From Acidobacteriota bacterium (GTDB lineage: Bacteria > Acidobacteriota > Terriglobia > Terriglobales > Acidobacteriaceae): a DNA stretch of 64,000 nt. Positions 36,727-44,602 of the stretch are shown one piece after another (position 1 is the stretch's first letter; every line of letters starts with the position of its first letter). The translations under genes and the position numbers were made by a program. Below the pieces are notes generated by a model, which was not told the DNA's origin, did no database searches, and saw only the letters and a program-made list of their open reading frames with translations. The DNA is taken from NCBI GenBank assembly GCA_025359885.1, contig JANYDG010000030.1:44015-108014 (forward strand), written 5' to 3'.

Positions 36727-37824
36727 ATGCTTAAACCATCTGCATCGGAAGCCATCAGCCCGGCAATTGAGAAGACAAGACAGTTCCTTCTTCAGCCTTT
36801 TCGCCTCGGCCGGTTCCTCAAGCTGACGATCGTGGCTGTCCTGACAGAAGGCGGGATGTCCAGCTGCAATTTCAACATGGGGTCACACTCGGGAAAATCG
36901 GATGGAGCCCAGGTGCCGATGCACTGGCCAGTGTGGCATTGGCCTTCGATGCCCATCATCATAGGGATTTCAATTGCCGTCCTCGTGATGGGGATTCCCC
37001 TGATCATCCTCTTGAGCTATCTGCTCGTTCGGCTCAGATTCAGCTATTTTGATTGCGTTCTACGACTACAAGACCGTATTTCCCCGGCCTGGGCTCGCTT
37101 TCACCGGCAAGCGCTGCGCTACGTCGGGCTGAGCCTGTGTATCGGACTCGGGTTCTGGGCCATCCTCATTCCGCTTGGGTGGACGATTTACCAGCATTTC
37201 AAACCGCTCTTTCAATCGATTGGCTCGGACCATCCGCCGGGGTTGCTCGACTTTTTGCCTGTCCTCGCGGTGGTTGTTCCTGTGTTTCTGGTGCTGGGGC
37301 TGGTGGCGTATCTGGTCGAAACGACGATGAGCTGCTTCATGCTGCCCCACATGGCCCTAGAAGATGCTTCTATCAGCGAGGCCTTTGCCGACGCTTGGAG
37401 CAATATTCAGCTTGAGCCGGGGCAGTTTGCCCTGTTTATCCTGCTGCGGATTTTGCTTTCGATCGCCGCGACCATCGTTGCCGTCGTTGCCCTGATGATT
37501 CCGCTGGTTATTTTAGGCATCATTGCCGTGGTCGTCGTGCTGGTATTGAAGGCCATGTCAACCACGATTGCCATCCTGCTCGGGGTGCCAGCCGCAATCC
37601 TGGTCTTTGGGCTGTTTTTCCTGGCCGCCATCGGCATGAGCGGATGCATCGGGACCTTCCGACGCAGCTACGCGCTGCTCTTCTATGCGGGCCGGTATCC
37701 TGCGCTGGCAATGGTCTTGTGGCCTCAGCCTCCGGTGCCCGCTCCACTGGCCCCGCCACCGGCCTCTCCGCCGCCCCCCACCGCAGAAGCGGGGTTTGCG
37801 CCGGAGTCGGCTGCAGCTGTTTGA
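36727..37824 (+). CDS. Multispanning membrane protein of unknown function
   Basis: 365 residues, five to seven predicted spans; N-terminal 'AIEKTRQFLLQPFRLGRFLKLTIVAVLTEG' is an amphipathic or re-entrant segment, 'FSYFDCVLRLQDRISPAWARFHRQALRYV' a cytoplasmic loop, and the C-terminus is Pro/Ala-rich (PVPAPLAPPPASPPPP). I recognise the general layout of acidobacterial 'hypothetical membrane' proteins but no named family. Convergent with der, 9 bp apart. Confidence 0.7.
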   Translation: MLKPSASEAISPAIEKTRQFLLQPFRLGRFLKLTIVAVLTEGGMSSCNFNMGSHSGKSDGAQVPMHWPVWHWPSMPIIIGISIAVLVMGIPLIILLSYLLVRLRFSYFDCVLRLQDRISPAWARFHRQALRYVGLSLCIGLGFWAILIPLGWTIYQHFKPLFQSIGSDHPPGLLDFLPVLAVVVPVFLVLGLVAYLVETTMSCFMLPHMALEDASISEAFADAWSNIQLEPGQFALFILLRILLSIAATIVAVVALMIPLVILGIIAVVVVLVLKAMSTTIAILLGVPAAILVFGLFFLAAIGMSGCIGTFRRSYALLFYAGRYPALAMVLWPQPPVPAPLAPPPASPPPPTAEAGFAPESAAAV

Positions 37825-37833
37825 ATCAGCGTT

Positions 37834-39489
37834 TTACTTCTTGTCTGCGTTTCGTGCGCGAATCTTGAACCAGATCGGCGTGCCTTCAAACCCAAAGGCC
37901 TCGCGAATCTGATTTTCAAGGAAGCGCTGAAACGCAAAGTGCAGCTGAATCTTGCGATCCGTAAACAGCACAAACGTCGGCGGAGCCACTGCTGCCTGGG
38001 TCATGTAGAAGATGCGAATCCGCTTGGCCATCGGCACCGGTGCCCGCTGAAAGTCAATCTTGTCGAGGAAGCGATTCATCTGGCCTGTCGTGACGCGCTT
38101 GCGGCGCTGGGCTGAGATGCGTTTGATTTCCTGCATGACCTTGTTGAGGTTGGTGCCGTCGGCGGCGGAGATAAAGAGGACCGTCGCGTAGTTCAAATAC
38201 TTGAGCGCGTGGCGTACCTGTTCCTCATAAATTGCCCGGTCAGCGTGCGGCTTGCCGTCGGTGCGCGCGGTCGTGAGCAGGTCCCATTTATTGATGACAA
38301 TGATTACCGACCGCCCGCTCTCGTGCGCGTAGCCGCCAATGTGGGCGTCGCTCGCGGTGACGCCCTCGGTCGCGTCAATCATGAGCAGGGCGACGTCGCA
38401 GGATTCAAGGTGGCGCCGGGCCATGACGACGGAGAGCTTCTCGGCCATGAGATGCGTCTTGCCCTTGCGCCGAATGCCGGCCGTATCGACGAGGCGCAGA
38501 CGTTGGCCGTCGTATTCGACCACTTCATCGACGGCGTCGCGGGTCGTTCCGGCGATGGGTGAAACGATGGCGCGCGAAGTGCCCGTGAGCGCGTTGAGCA
38601 GCGTTGATTTGCCTACGTTGGGACGGCCAATGATGGCGACCGAGGTTTCGTGCTGCTCAAACTCACCGTGGGTTCGATGGAGAGGCTTATCGTCGGTGCC
38701 AGTGGTTTTCGGATTCACCAGCTCCGCCTCGGCGTCTTGTTCGCCCTCGACATCTTCCTCAGGCCCAAATTCGGAGAAGTCGGGGACCTCGTCCTCATCC
38801 TCCTCAATCTCCGGGCCCATGTCTTCGGCGAATTCGTCTTCCTGGTCTTCGTCAAAGACAACTTCGTCTTCGAGGTCGGCTTCATCTGCGTCGAGGGGTT
38901 CAGCGTAGGGGTCAACTGTTTTCTTGACCAGGCCGGGCGCAGCGGGAGCGGGTAGGCGGTCAAAGATGGCGTCGAGCAGGTCGCCGATGCCGAGGCCATG
39001 CTCGGAACTGATGGGGAAAAGCTCAGAAATGCCAAGCTGGCGCATATTCTCAGCCGCCGCCGCGACGGTCGGGTTTTCAACCTTGTTGGCTACCAGGTAC
39101 ACAGGCTTGCCGCCGCGAATAAGCATGCGGGCCAGCGTGAAATCAGGCGAGGCGAGCTCGGTGCGCGCATCAACCACCATCAGCAGCAGGTCGGCTTCTT
39201 CAATTCCGACCTTTGCCTGCGCATAGATTTCGCTGGGAATGTACTCTTTGTCGTCGGTGACGATGCCGCCGGTGTCAATGAGGCGAATGATGCGGCCATC
39301 CCACTCGACGTCGCCATAGATGCGGTCGCGGGTGATGCCGGGCTCGTCGCCAACGATGGAGCGGCGCGAGTGTGTCAGCCGATTAAAAAGCGTGGACTTG
39401 CCCACATTGGGGCGACCGACAATGGCCACCAGCGGCAGTTGCGAACTCGCCGGGGTGGAGGGGACTACGGACTTGTGGTACTTCGACAC
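37834..39489 (-). CDS. der: Ribosome-assembly GTPase Der (EngA) with acidic inter-domain linker
   Basis: 551 residues from GTG 39489, with CGGAG 7 bases upstream. Two tandem G domains: first 'GRPNVGKST' at residues 25-33 with 'DTGG' and 'NKVE', second 'GRPNVGKST' near residue 288 with 'DTAGIRRKG' and 'NKWD'; the C-terminal KH-like domain ends the chain. Between the G domains (residues about 192-257) is a long, strongly acidic low-complexity linker (DEADLEDEVVFDEDQEDEF and similar), making the protein about 100 residues longer than usual. Der is essential for 50S assembly. Confidence 0.95.
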   Translation of the reverse strand: MSKYHKSVVPSTPASSQLPLVAIVGRPNVGKSTLFNRLTHSRRSIVGDEPGITRDRIYGDVEWDGRIIRLIDTGGIVTDDKEYIPSEIYAQAKVGIEEADLLLMVVDARTELASPDFTLARMLIRGGKPVYLVANKVENPTVAAAAENMRQLGISELFPISSEHGLGIGDLLDAIFDRLPAPAAPGLVKKTVDPYAEPLDADEADLEDEVVFDEDQEDEFAEDMGPEIEEDEDEVPDFSEFGPEEDVEGEQDAEAELVNPKTTGTDDKPLHRTHGEFEQHETSVAIIGRPNVGKSTLLNALTGTSRAIVSPIAGTTRDAVDEVVEYDGQRLRLVDTAGIRRKGKTHLMAEKLSVVMARRHLESCDVALLMIDATEGVTASDAHIGGYAHESGRSVIIVINKWDLLTTARTDGKPHADRAIYEEQVRHALKYLNYATVLFISAADGTNLNKVMQEIKRISAQRRKRVTTGQMNRFLDKIDFQRAPVPMAKRIRIFYMTQAAVAPPTFVLFTDRKIQLHFAFQRFLENQIREAFGFEGTPIWFKIRARNADKK

Positions 39490-39575
39490 GAAAAACTCCG
39501 ATCAACTTTCTATACCGCTCGTTTGCGCCCCATTTTGCGCGGGGGATGCAGCTACCCGTGAATTTCTATTGTCGC

Positions 39576-39962
39576 TTAGTCCCAGATTCGCTGCACGCCA
39601 TAGAGGTCGAGCTTTTTGTCGGCACTGAAGATGGGGAGTTGAAGGTCAAGCGCCTGCGCAACCAAGAGGCGGTCAAAGGGATCGCGGTGGTGACGCGGAA
39701 GCTGCCCGGAAAGAATCGCTTGAGCAACAGTCGGATGAGCGAAGAAGAATCCGGCCGCTGCCTCCCTGGCTTCGAAGTTGTTGAGGAGCAGAGTTGCATC
39801 CAGCTTGCCGATTCCGGTTTTGATGGAGATTTCCAAAGGGATGACGGAGGAGATGAAGCCCTGATGAGCAATATCCGTGAGAACATCGAGGACATCAGCG
39901 GGTAATCGACGAGGGGCAGTGCGAAACCAGAGATAGGTGTGAGTATCGAAGAGGTATTTCAT
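39576..39962 (-). CDS. PIN-domain toxin of a type II toxin-antitoxin pair
   Basis: 128 residues. The PIN RNase acidic residues are visible: Asp6 (MKYLFDTHTYLW), Glu44 ('SSVIPLEISIKTG'), Asp94 and Asp97 in 'HHRDPFDRLLVAQA', with a C-terminal 'FSADKKLDLYGVQRIWD'. VapC-like toxins cut tRNA or rRNA in the cytoplasm. The start overlaps the stop of the antitoxin gene by 4 bp, the classical TA arrangement. Confidence 0.9.
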   Translation of the reverse strand: MKYLFDTHTYLWFRTAPRRLPADVLDVLTDIAHQGFISSVIPLEISIKTGIGKLDATLLLNNFEAREAAAGFFFAHPTVAQAILSGQLPRHHRDPFDRLLVAQALDLQLPIFSADKKLDLYGVQRIWD

Positions 39963-40273
39963 CGGACAAGTTCAGGCGAAAGTGCCTTGCCTTCCAAGGC
40001 TTGCTGGAAGCGATTGTCCTTTTCGGGATTCTCAAATCCGTACTCAATCATCTCTTCGTCCGTGAGGGGTGCGAATGCGCTGTCGTCAAAGCGGATAAGA
40101 CCCTCGAAACCACCGGCGAGGCGGCGATTGGGTTCCGGAGCAGTAGCCTGTTCAAAAGGGATGAGTCTGGCCACGGGCTTGGAACCTCGCATCACGACGA
40201 CCTCCCGGCCAGCCTCAGCTTCCTTGAGCAGGCGGGAGAAATGTGTCTTCGCTTGATGGACGGTATAAGCCAT
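39959..40273 (-). CDS. Phd/YefM-family antitoxin
   Basis: 104 residues. N-terminus MAYTVHQAKTHFSRLLKEAE followed by 'AGREVVVMRGSKPVARLIPFE' is the Phd/YefM DNA-binding fold; the C-terminal half ('FDDSAFAPLTDEEMIEYGFENP') should wrap the PIN toxin. Pairing of a Phd-type antitoxin with a PIN toxin is known. The gene is expected to be autoregulated: its start codon is the edge of a 22-bp palindrome covering the -10 box. Confidence 0.9.
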   Translation of the reverse strand: MAYTVHQAKTHFSRLLKEAEAGREVVVMRGSKPVARLIPFEQATAPEPNRRLAGGFEGLIRFDDSAFAPLTDEEMIEYGFENPEKDNRFQQALEGKALSPELVR

Positions 40274-40308
40274 GGACTAAGCATATTTAGTCCACTTTGC
40301 CATGTCAA
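40273..40308 (-). promoter_or_regulatory. Antitoxin promoter overlapped by palindromic operator, predicted leaderless start
   Basis: On the minus strand: TTGACA (40308-40303), 17-bp spacer, TATGCT (40285-40280), 6 bases, ATG (40273). Initiation 7 bases after the -10 would be at the A of the ATG. A palindrome TGGACTAA-gcatat-TTAGTCCA (40273-40294, plus strand) covers the -10 and the start codon, as expected for a TA autorepression site. Confidence 0.75.
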
Positions 40309-40330
40309 ACTGTACGGGAGGTATTCGCCC

Positions 40331-40789
40331 ATGGTTGCAGCCCCAGATTTGCCCGATTCACACCATCCGTTTGATTTGGAACGGTTTGTCGAGGCGCAGA
40401 GCCGCGTGATGGATATGGTGAAGGCAGAACTGCGGGCCGGGGCCAAACGCGGCCACTGGATCTGGTTCGTCTTTCCCCAGTTGAAGGGGCTGGGAGTGAG
40501 CGAAACCTCGCGCTTCTACGGCATCGCGTCGCGGGAAGAGGCTGCAGCCTATCTCAAGCACCCAGTCCTGGGGCCACGCCTGGTGGAGTGCACACGCCTT
40601 GTGCTGGGAGTGAAATCCCGGCCAAATTTAACTGCGGAGCAGATTTTCGGCGAAATCGACAGCCTGAAGTTTCGCTCGTCGATGACCCTCTATGCCGAGG
40701 TCACAGTGAAAGAGGCGGCCTTTCAGGAGGCTCTGGAGAAGTACTTTGACGGCGAGGGTGATCCGGCGACATTGGAGATGCTGGAGTAG
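40331..40789 (+). CDS. DUF1810 family protein
   Basis: 152 residues from ATG 40331, with GGGAGGT eight bases upstream. Family signature segments are 'FDLERFVEAQSRVMDMVKAELRAGAKRGHWIWFVFPQLKGLGVS', 'YGIASREEAAAYLKHPVLGPRLVECTRL' and 'DSLKFRSSMTLYAEV'. DUF1810 proteins are small cytoplasmic proteins of unknown biochemical role, found scattered in accessory regions. It is divergent from the antitoxin gene, only 57 bp apart, so its promoter probably overlaps the antitoxin operator. Confidence 0.85.
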   Translation: MVAAPDLPDSHHPFDLERFVEAQSRVMDMVKAELRAGAKRGHWIWFVFPQLKGLGVSETSRFYGIASREEAAAYLKHPVLGPRLVECTRLVLGVKSRPNLTAEQIFGEIDSLKFRSSMTLYAEVTVKEAAFQEALEKYFDGEGDPATLEMLE

Positions 40790-40820
40790 GCGCTCGACAG
40801 TTCTCAAGCCCGCTCAGGTG

Positions 40821-40958
40821 AAAATAGCGACAACCGCTATTATCGTTTTATGCATAAATCAAAAATAGCGAGATTCCTTATTTTCGAAAATGGAAATAGC
40901 GGTACTTGTTATTTTCGATTATGATTAAAAAGGAAAATAAGGATACGGCTTATTTTCG
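40821..40958. repeat. Array of four 25-bp imperfect palindromes upstream of the Fic gene
   Basis: Units at 40821-40845, 40862-40886, 40893-40917 and 40934-40958. Consensus: (A/G)AAATA(G/A)(C/G)G, eight variable bases, TATTWTCG. The fourth unit is a near-perfect palindrome, AAAATAAG-gatacgg-CTTATTTT. Start-to-start distances are 41, 31 and 41 bp, close to 4, 3 and 4 turns of B-DNA, so all sites would lie on one face. A separate perfect palindrome TTTATGCATAAA (40847-40858) lies between units one and two. The stretch is far more AT-rich than its surroundings. Confidence 0.9.
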
Positions 40959-40976
40959 TTTGAATCGAGGAAGCGG

Positions 40977-42119
40977 ATGGGGAAGGTTCCTGGCAAGCCG
41001 GTGCGGATGGGTGGGTACACTGCGTTTGTGCCTGCGACCTTGCCGCCGAAGATTGCCTGGACAGCGCGTCTGGTGCGCTTGCTCTCAGATGCTGACAGCT
41101 TGCTGGGCAGGCTGGCGGGGGAGGGGCGAAGGCTGCCCAATCCGCACATCTTGATGCGGCCGTTTGTACGCCAGGAGGCGGTCCTTTCGAGTCGGATTGA
41201 GGGGACGCAGGCGACGCTGGGCGAGCTATTGGCGGCGGAGGCAGGCGCCGTGGTCGAGCAAGCTCCTGACGACCTGCGCGAAGTGGCCAACTATGTGACC
41301 GCGCTGGAGCGTGGCATGACCATGCTTCACGAGCTGCCCTTGAGCGTGCGAATAATCCGGGAACTGCACTCTAAACTGATGTCCGGTGTGCGCGGGAACA
41401 CCGCTGCGCCGGGGGAGTTTCGAACGATTCAGAACTGGATAGGCAGGCCGGGCAGCACGCTGGCCAGTGCGACGTATGTGCCGCCTCCACCGGGAGAGAT
41501 AGGGCCGTGCCTGGCTGCGTGGGAGCGATTTCTGCATAAGTCGGAACTGCCACCGCTGGTTACGATTGCGCTGGCGCACTACCAGTTCGAGGCCATTCAC
41601 CCGTTTCTAGACGGCAACGGGCGCGTGGGACGGCTCTTGATTCCGCTCTTTCTGGTCGAAAAGGCCATCTTGCCGACCCCGTTGCTGTATCTTTCAGCCT
41701 TTTTTGAGGCTTCGAGGACGGAGTACTACGGCGGATTGCGAGCGGTGAGTGAGAGGGGCGACTGGGAGGGGTGGGTCGAGTATTTTCTGCTGGGCGTGTC
41801 ACGCATGTCAGAGGACGCGCTGCGGCGTGTGACGCGGATCAACGACCTGTTGATGAAGTGGCGAGGCGAGATGGCGGGCGCATCGACCAAGGTGCCATTA
41901 CGCGTGGTGGAAATGCTGGCGGCAAATCCGTTTCTCACGACAAATGGGGTTGCGGAGGAGTTGAAGATTGCGTTCACAACGGCGCAGCGGGCGATTGAGC
42001 GGCTGGAGCTGGCGGGTATTGTGCGGCAAGTGGGCGAGGCCAAGCGCGGGCGTGTCTACTGCGCGCGGGAACTAATGGGGATTTTGGAGGAGCCAGCGCA
42101 GTTGACGCTCTACAACTAA
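40977..42119 (+). CDS. Fic-domain AMPylase/nucleotidyltransferase with C-terminal winged helix
   Basis: 380 residues from ATG 40977, ribosome site GAGG about 6 bases upstream. The inhibitory helix motif (S/T)xxxE(G/N) is S71-S-R-I-E75-G76, and the Fic active site is complete: H208-P-F-L-D-G-N-G-R-V-G-R. Glu75 is expected to hold the enzyme off. The C-terminal 75 residues ('KVPLRVVEMLAANPFLTTNGVAEELKIAFTTAQRAIERLELAGIV') form a winged helix-turn-helix. So the protein may both nucleotidylate a target and bind DNA, most simply the four-repeat array in front of it. Flank: DUF1810 and a TA pair. Confidence 0.92.
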   Translation: MGKVPGKPVRMGGYTAFVPATLPPKIAWTARLVRLLSDADSLLGRLAGEGRRLPNPHILMRPFVRQEAVLSSRIEGTQATLGELLAAEAGAVVEQAPDDLREVANYVTALERGMTMLHELPLSVRIIRELHSKLMSGVRGNTAAPGEFRTIQNWIGRPGSTLASATYVPPPPGEIGPCLAAWERFLHKSELPPLVTIALAHYQFEAIHPFLDGNGRVGRLLIPLFLVEKAILPTPLLYLSAFFEASRTEYYGGLRAVSERGDWEGWVEYFLLGVSRMSEDALRRVTRINDLLMKWRGEMAGASTKVPLRVVEMLAANPFLTTNGVAEELKIAFTTAQRAIERLELAGIVRQVGEAKRGRVYCARELMGILEEPAQLTLYN

Positions 42120-42136
42120 ATAGGCTGGAGGGGTCC

Positions 42137-42172
42137 AGTGAGTTGCATGGACACTCACTATGATGGAGTGAG
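42137..42172 (+). promoter_or_regulatory. Mutually exclusive hairpin arms upstream of dinG
   Basis: AGTGAGT (42137-42143), ACTCACT (42153-42159) and AGTGAG (42167-42172): the middle segment can pair with either flank, so two alternative hairpins are possible just before dinG. A TATGAT (42159-42164) inside could instead be a -10 box, in which case the first arm would not be transcribed. Confidence 0.35.
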
Positions 42173-42184
42173 CAGCCTTCCACA

Positions 42185-44203
42185 ATGCCCACCTCCGAAA
42201 CTACAGCCCGCGACCTGCCCACCCTGCACGCGTTTTTTGCGCCCGGGGGAATTCTCGCCAATTCGCCATTGCCCTACGAGTACCGCCGAGGGCAGTTGGA
42301 GATGGCGCGGGCCGTCGAGCGTGCTCTTGAAGAAAAGCGGCACCTGATTGTCGAGGCCGGCACCGGTACAGGCAAGACCCTGGCCTACCTGCTCCCCGCC
42401 CTGCGGACTGCGTTTGAGACCGGGCGGCGGGTCATCATTTCGACCGGGACAAAGGCTCTTCAGGACCAGCTTTTCTTCCGCGACGTGCCTTTCCTTGAGT
42501 CGCTGCTGGGCCCGCTTCGGGTCTGCTACATGAAGGGCCGCGCCAACTATCTCTGCCGTCACAAGCTGGTAACCCTGACTGCGCATCCAATCCTGTCGGG
42601 GCTTGAAGAGATTGACCAGTTTCACCAAATCGCCGAATGGGAAAAGACCACCGAGACCGGCGACCGCTCGGAGCTGTCAGGTCTGCCTGAGGTAAGCCAG
42701 CTTTGGGCCAAGCTCGACGCCCGCAGCGAGGCCTGCCTTGGTTCGACCTGCCCGGACTACGGCCGCTGTTTTGTGACCGAGATGCGGCGGCGTGCGCAGG
42801 AGGCAGACATCGTCATCGTCAACCATCACCTCTTTTTTGCCGACCTGGCCGTACGTCAGCAGGCCGGGGGCGCGCCCGATGCCGGGGTGCTGCCCGAGGC
42901 GGGAGCCGTGATCTTTGACGAAGCGCACGAGCTTGAAGAGGTGGCGAGCAGCTACTTCGGCATTTCCGTAAGCAACCTGCGCTTTGAAGACCTCGTCCGC
43001 GATTCTGAAGCGATGCTCAAGAAGGGCGATGGGTATGCAAGTGGGCCAAATACGGCCGTGCTCGTCTCAGGGCAACAGTTGCGCGACCGTGCGCGCATGT
43101 TCTTTGCCCAGTTGCCCATCACTGGCGACGGCCGCCAGCCCTTCGACGGGCGCGAAGAGTTTCTCGAAATGCGCGGCGACCTGTACCTCGGCGTCAAAAA
43201 CACACTCATCCGCCTCGAAGCTGAACTTGACCAGCTACGCGGCGTCGACGAGGCGCCGGGGCTGCGCAAGCGCGTCGGCAATCTGCGCACCGAGCTTGAG
43301 TTCCTGATGGAGTCGAACTCAAGCAACACCGTCTACTGGCTTGAGCGCCGGATGTCGGGCGGATTGCAGAAACAGTCGCGGGTGACCTTTCTTCAGGCCA
43401 CGCCGATTGATGTCTCTGGCATTCTGGATGCACAGTTATTTCAGACTTTCCCGACCGTCGTGATGACCTCGGCGACGCTGACCGTGCAGGGGAGTTTCGA
43501 GCACATTCGCGGACGGCTGGGGCTCGCCGACGGCGGCGGGTCGGGAAACGGGGCGGCACGGGAGCTTGTCGTCCCTTCGCACTTCAAATACGATTCGCAG
43601 GCGCTGCTCTACCTGCCGCCGGAGATGCCCGACCCCCGCGCTCCGGACTTTGCTGAGGTCGCCGCGCGGTGCATTCAGCAGGTGCTGAGCATCACCAAGG
43701 GCCGGGCCTTTTGCCTGTTTACCAGCTACAACCAGATGCGCGACCTGTATGAGCGCCTGCTGCCGGTCCTGGATTACCCGATTTTGCTGCATGGCTCTGC
43801 GCCAAGAAACGTGCTGCTCGACCAGTTTCGCGAAACGCCCAACGCAGTGCTGTTTGGCACCGCCAGCTTTTGGCAGGGCGTTGACGTGCAGGGTGAGGCA
43901 CTTAGCTGCGTCATCATCGACAGGCTGCCGTTTGCCGTTCCCAACGACCCGGTGGTGGCAGCGCGCATGCGGTTCATTGAAGAGGCGGGCGGCAAGCCGT
44001 TTTACGAATACCAGGTGCCCTCGGCCGTGATTGCGCTCAAACAGGGCTTTGGGCGGCTGATCCGTTCGCTCGAGGATCGCGGCGTCCTGGTGCTGCTCGA
44101 CCCGCGCATCCGGCAAAAAAGCTATGGCCGCGCATTCCTCGAAAGTCTGCCGCCTTACCGCGTGACCACTTCGATCACGGATGTTGGGTTGTTTTTTGAG
44201 TGA
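42185..44203 (+). CDS. dinG: DinG/XPD-family ATP-dependent DNA helicase
   Basis: 672 residues. Walker A 'VEAGTGTGKTLAYLLPAL', DEAH box 'VIFDEAHELEEVAS', and the C-terminal helicase motifs 'FTSYNQMRDLY', 'FGTASFWQGVDVQGEALSCVIIDRLPF' and 'QGFGRLIRS' are all visible. The FeS-domain cysteines of the XPD/DinG class appear in 'NYLCRHK' and 'CLGSTCPDYGRC'. A 5'-3' helicase acting on damaged or R-loop DNA is expected. The product resembles the DinG branch lacking an exonuclease domain. SD is weak. Confidence 0.9.
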   Translation: MPTSETTARDLPTLHAFFAPGGILANSPLPYEYRRGQLEMARAVERALEEKRHLIVEAGTGTGKTLAYLLPALRTAFETGRRVIISTGTKALQDQLFFRDVPFLESLLGPLRVCYMKGRANYLCRHKLVTLTAHPILSGLEEIDQFHQIAEWEKTTETGDRSELSGLPEVSQLWAKLDARSEACLGSTCPDYGRCFVTEMRRRAQEADIVIVNHHLFFADLAVRQQAGGAPDAGVLPEAGAVIFDEAHELEEVASSYFGISVSNLRFEDLVRDSEAMLKKGDGYASGPNTAVLVSGQQLRDRARMFFAQLPITGDGRQPFDGREEFLEMRGDLYLGVKNTLIRLEAELDQLRGVDEAPGLRKRVGNLRTELEFLMESNSSNTVYWLERRMSGGLQKQSRVTFLQATPIDVSGILDAQLFQTFPTVVMTSATLTVQGSFEHIRGRLGLADGGGSGNGAARELVVPSHFKYDSQALLYLPPEMPDPRAPDFAEVAARCIQQVLSITKGRAFCLFTSYNQMRDLYERLLPVLDYPILLHGSAPRNVLLDQFRETPNAVLFGTASFWQGVDVQGEALSCVIIDRLPFAVPNDPVVAARMRFIEEAGGKPFYEYQVPSAVIALKQGFGRLIRSLEDRGVLVLLDPRIRQKSYGRAFLESLPPYRVTTSITDVGLFFE

Positions 44204-44282
44204 GGTCGCACAGGACTTGGCGGTACATCAAGGAGAAACGACGGCGGGCGGTAAAATCAAAGCTGGCAGGTCGGGGCTCTTT

Positions 44283-44543
44283 ATGTCGCGAAATTTCTAT
44301 GTGTTGGCTGGAACGTTGGTGCTGCTCTCGCTGGTCTCAGGCGCGATGACGTTTGTGCCTTCGAGCTTTCAGCCGGGGCTGCCGGCCAATGCTTCTCTGT
44401 GGAAGACGCTGGCGCTGTTTCTCCTTCTCGGCGGCCTGGTATCGATGCTGGTTGGGTCCATGTCCAATCTTTTTGAGCAGGTCGACCGGCGCACAGAGGC
44501 GCGGCGGCAGTCAGAACGCAAGCGACGGCAAAAGGGCTTGTAG
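44283..44543 (+). CDS. Small two-span membrane protein
   Basis: 86 residues from ATG 44283 (AGGTCGGGG upstream). Two hydrophobic segments ('VLAGTLVLLSLVSGAMTFV' and 'TLALFLLLGGLVSMLVGSM') and a basic C-terminal tail (RRTEARRQSERKRRQKG). I recognise no family. It lies between dinG and queD on the same strand. Confidence 0.65.
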   Translation: MSRNFYVLAGTLVLLSLVSGAMTFVPSSFQPGLPANASLWKTLALFLLLGGLVSMLVGSMSNLFEQVDRRTEARRQSERKRRQKGL

Positions 44544-44602
44544 CTGCATCGCCACCATCCCAGCCCCTGCTTCAATTCAAATTCAGAAAAGAGTGGTCAA
44601 TC

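Noticed and set aside
40821..40958. CRISPR-like or REP array upstream of Fic
   Set aside because: Gaps of 16, 6 and 16 bp are too short for spacers; the periodic spacing fits an operator better.
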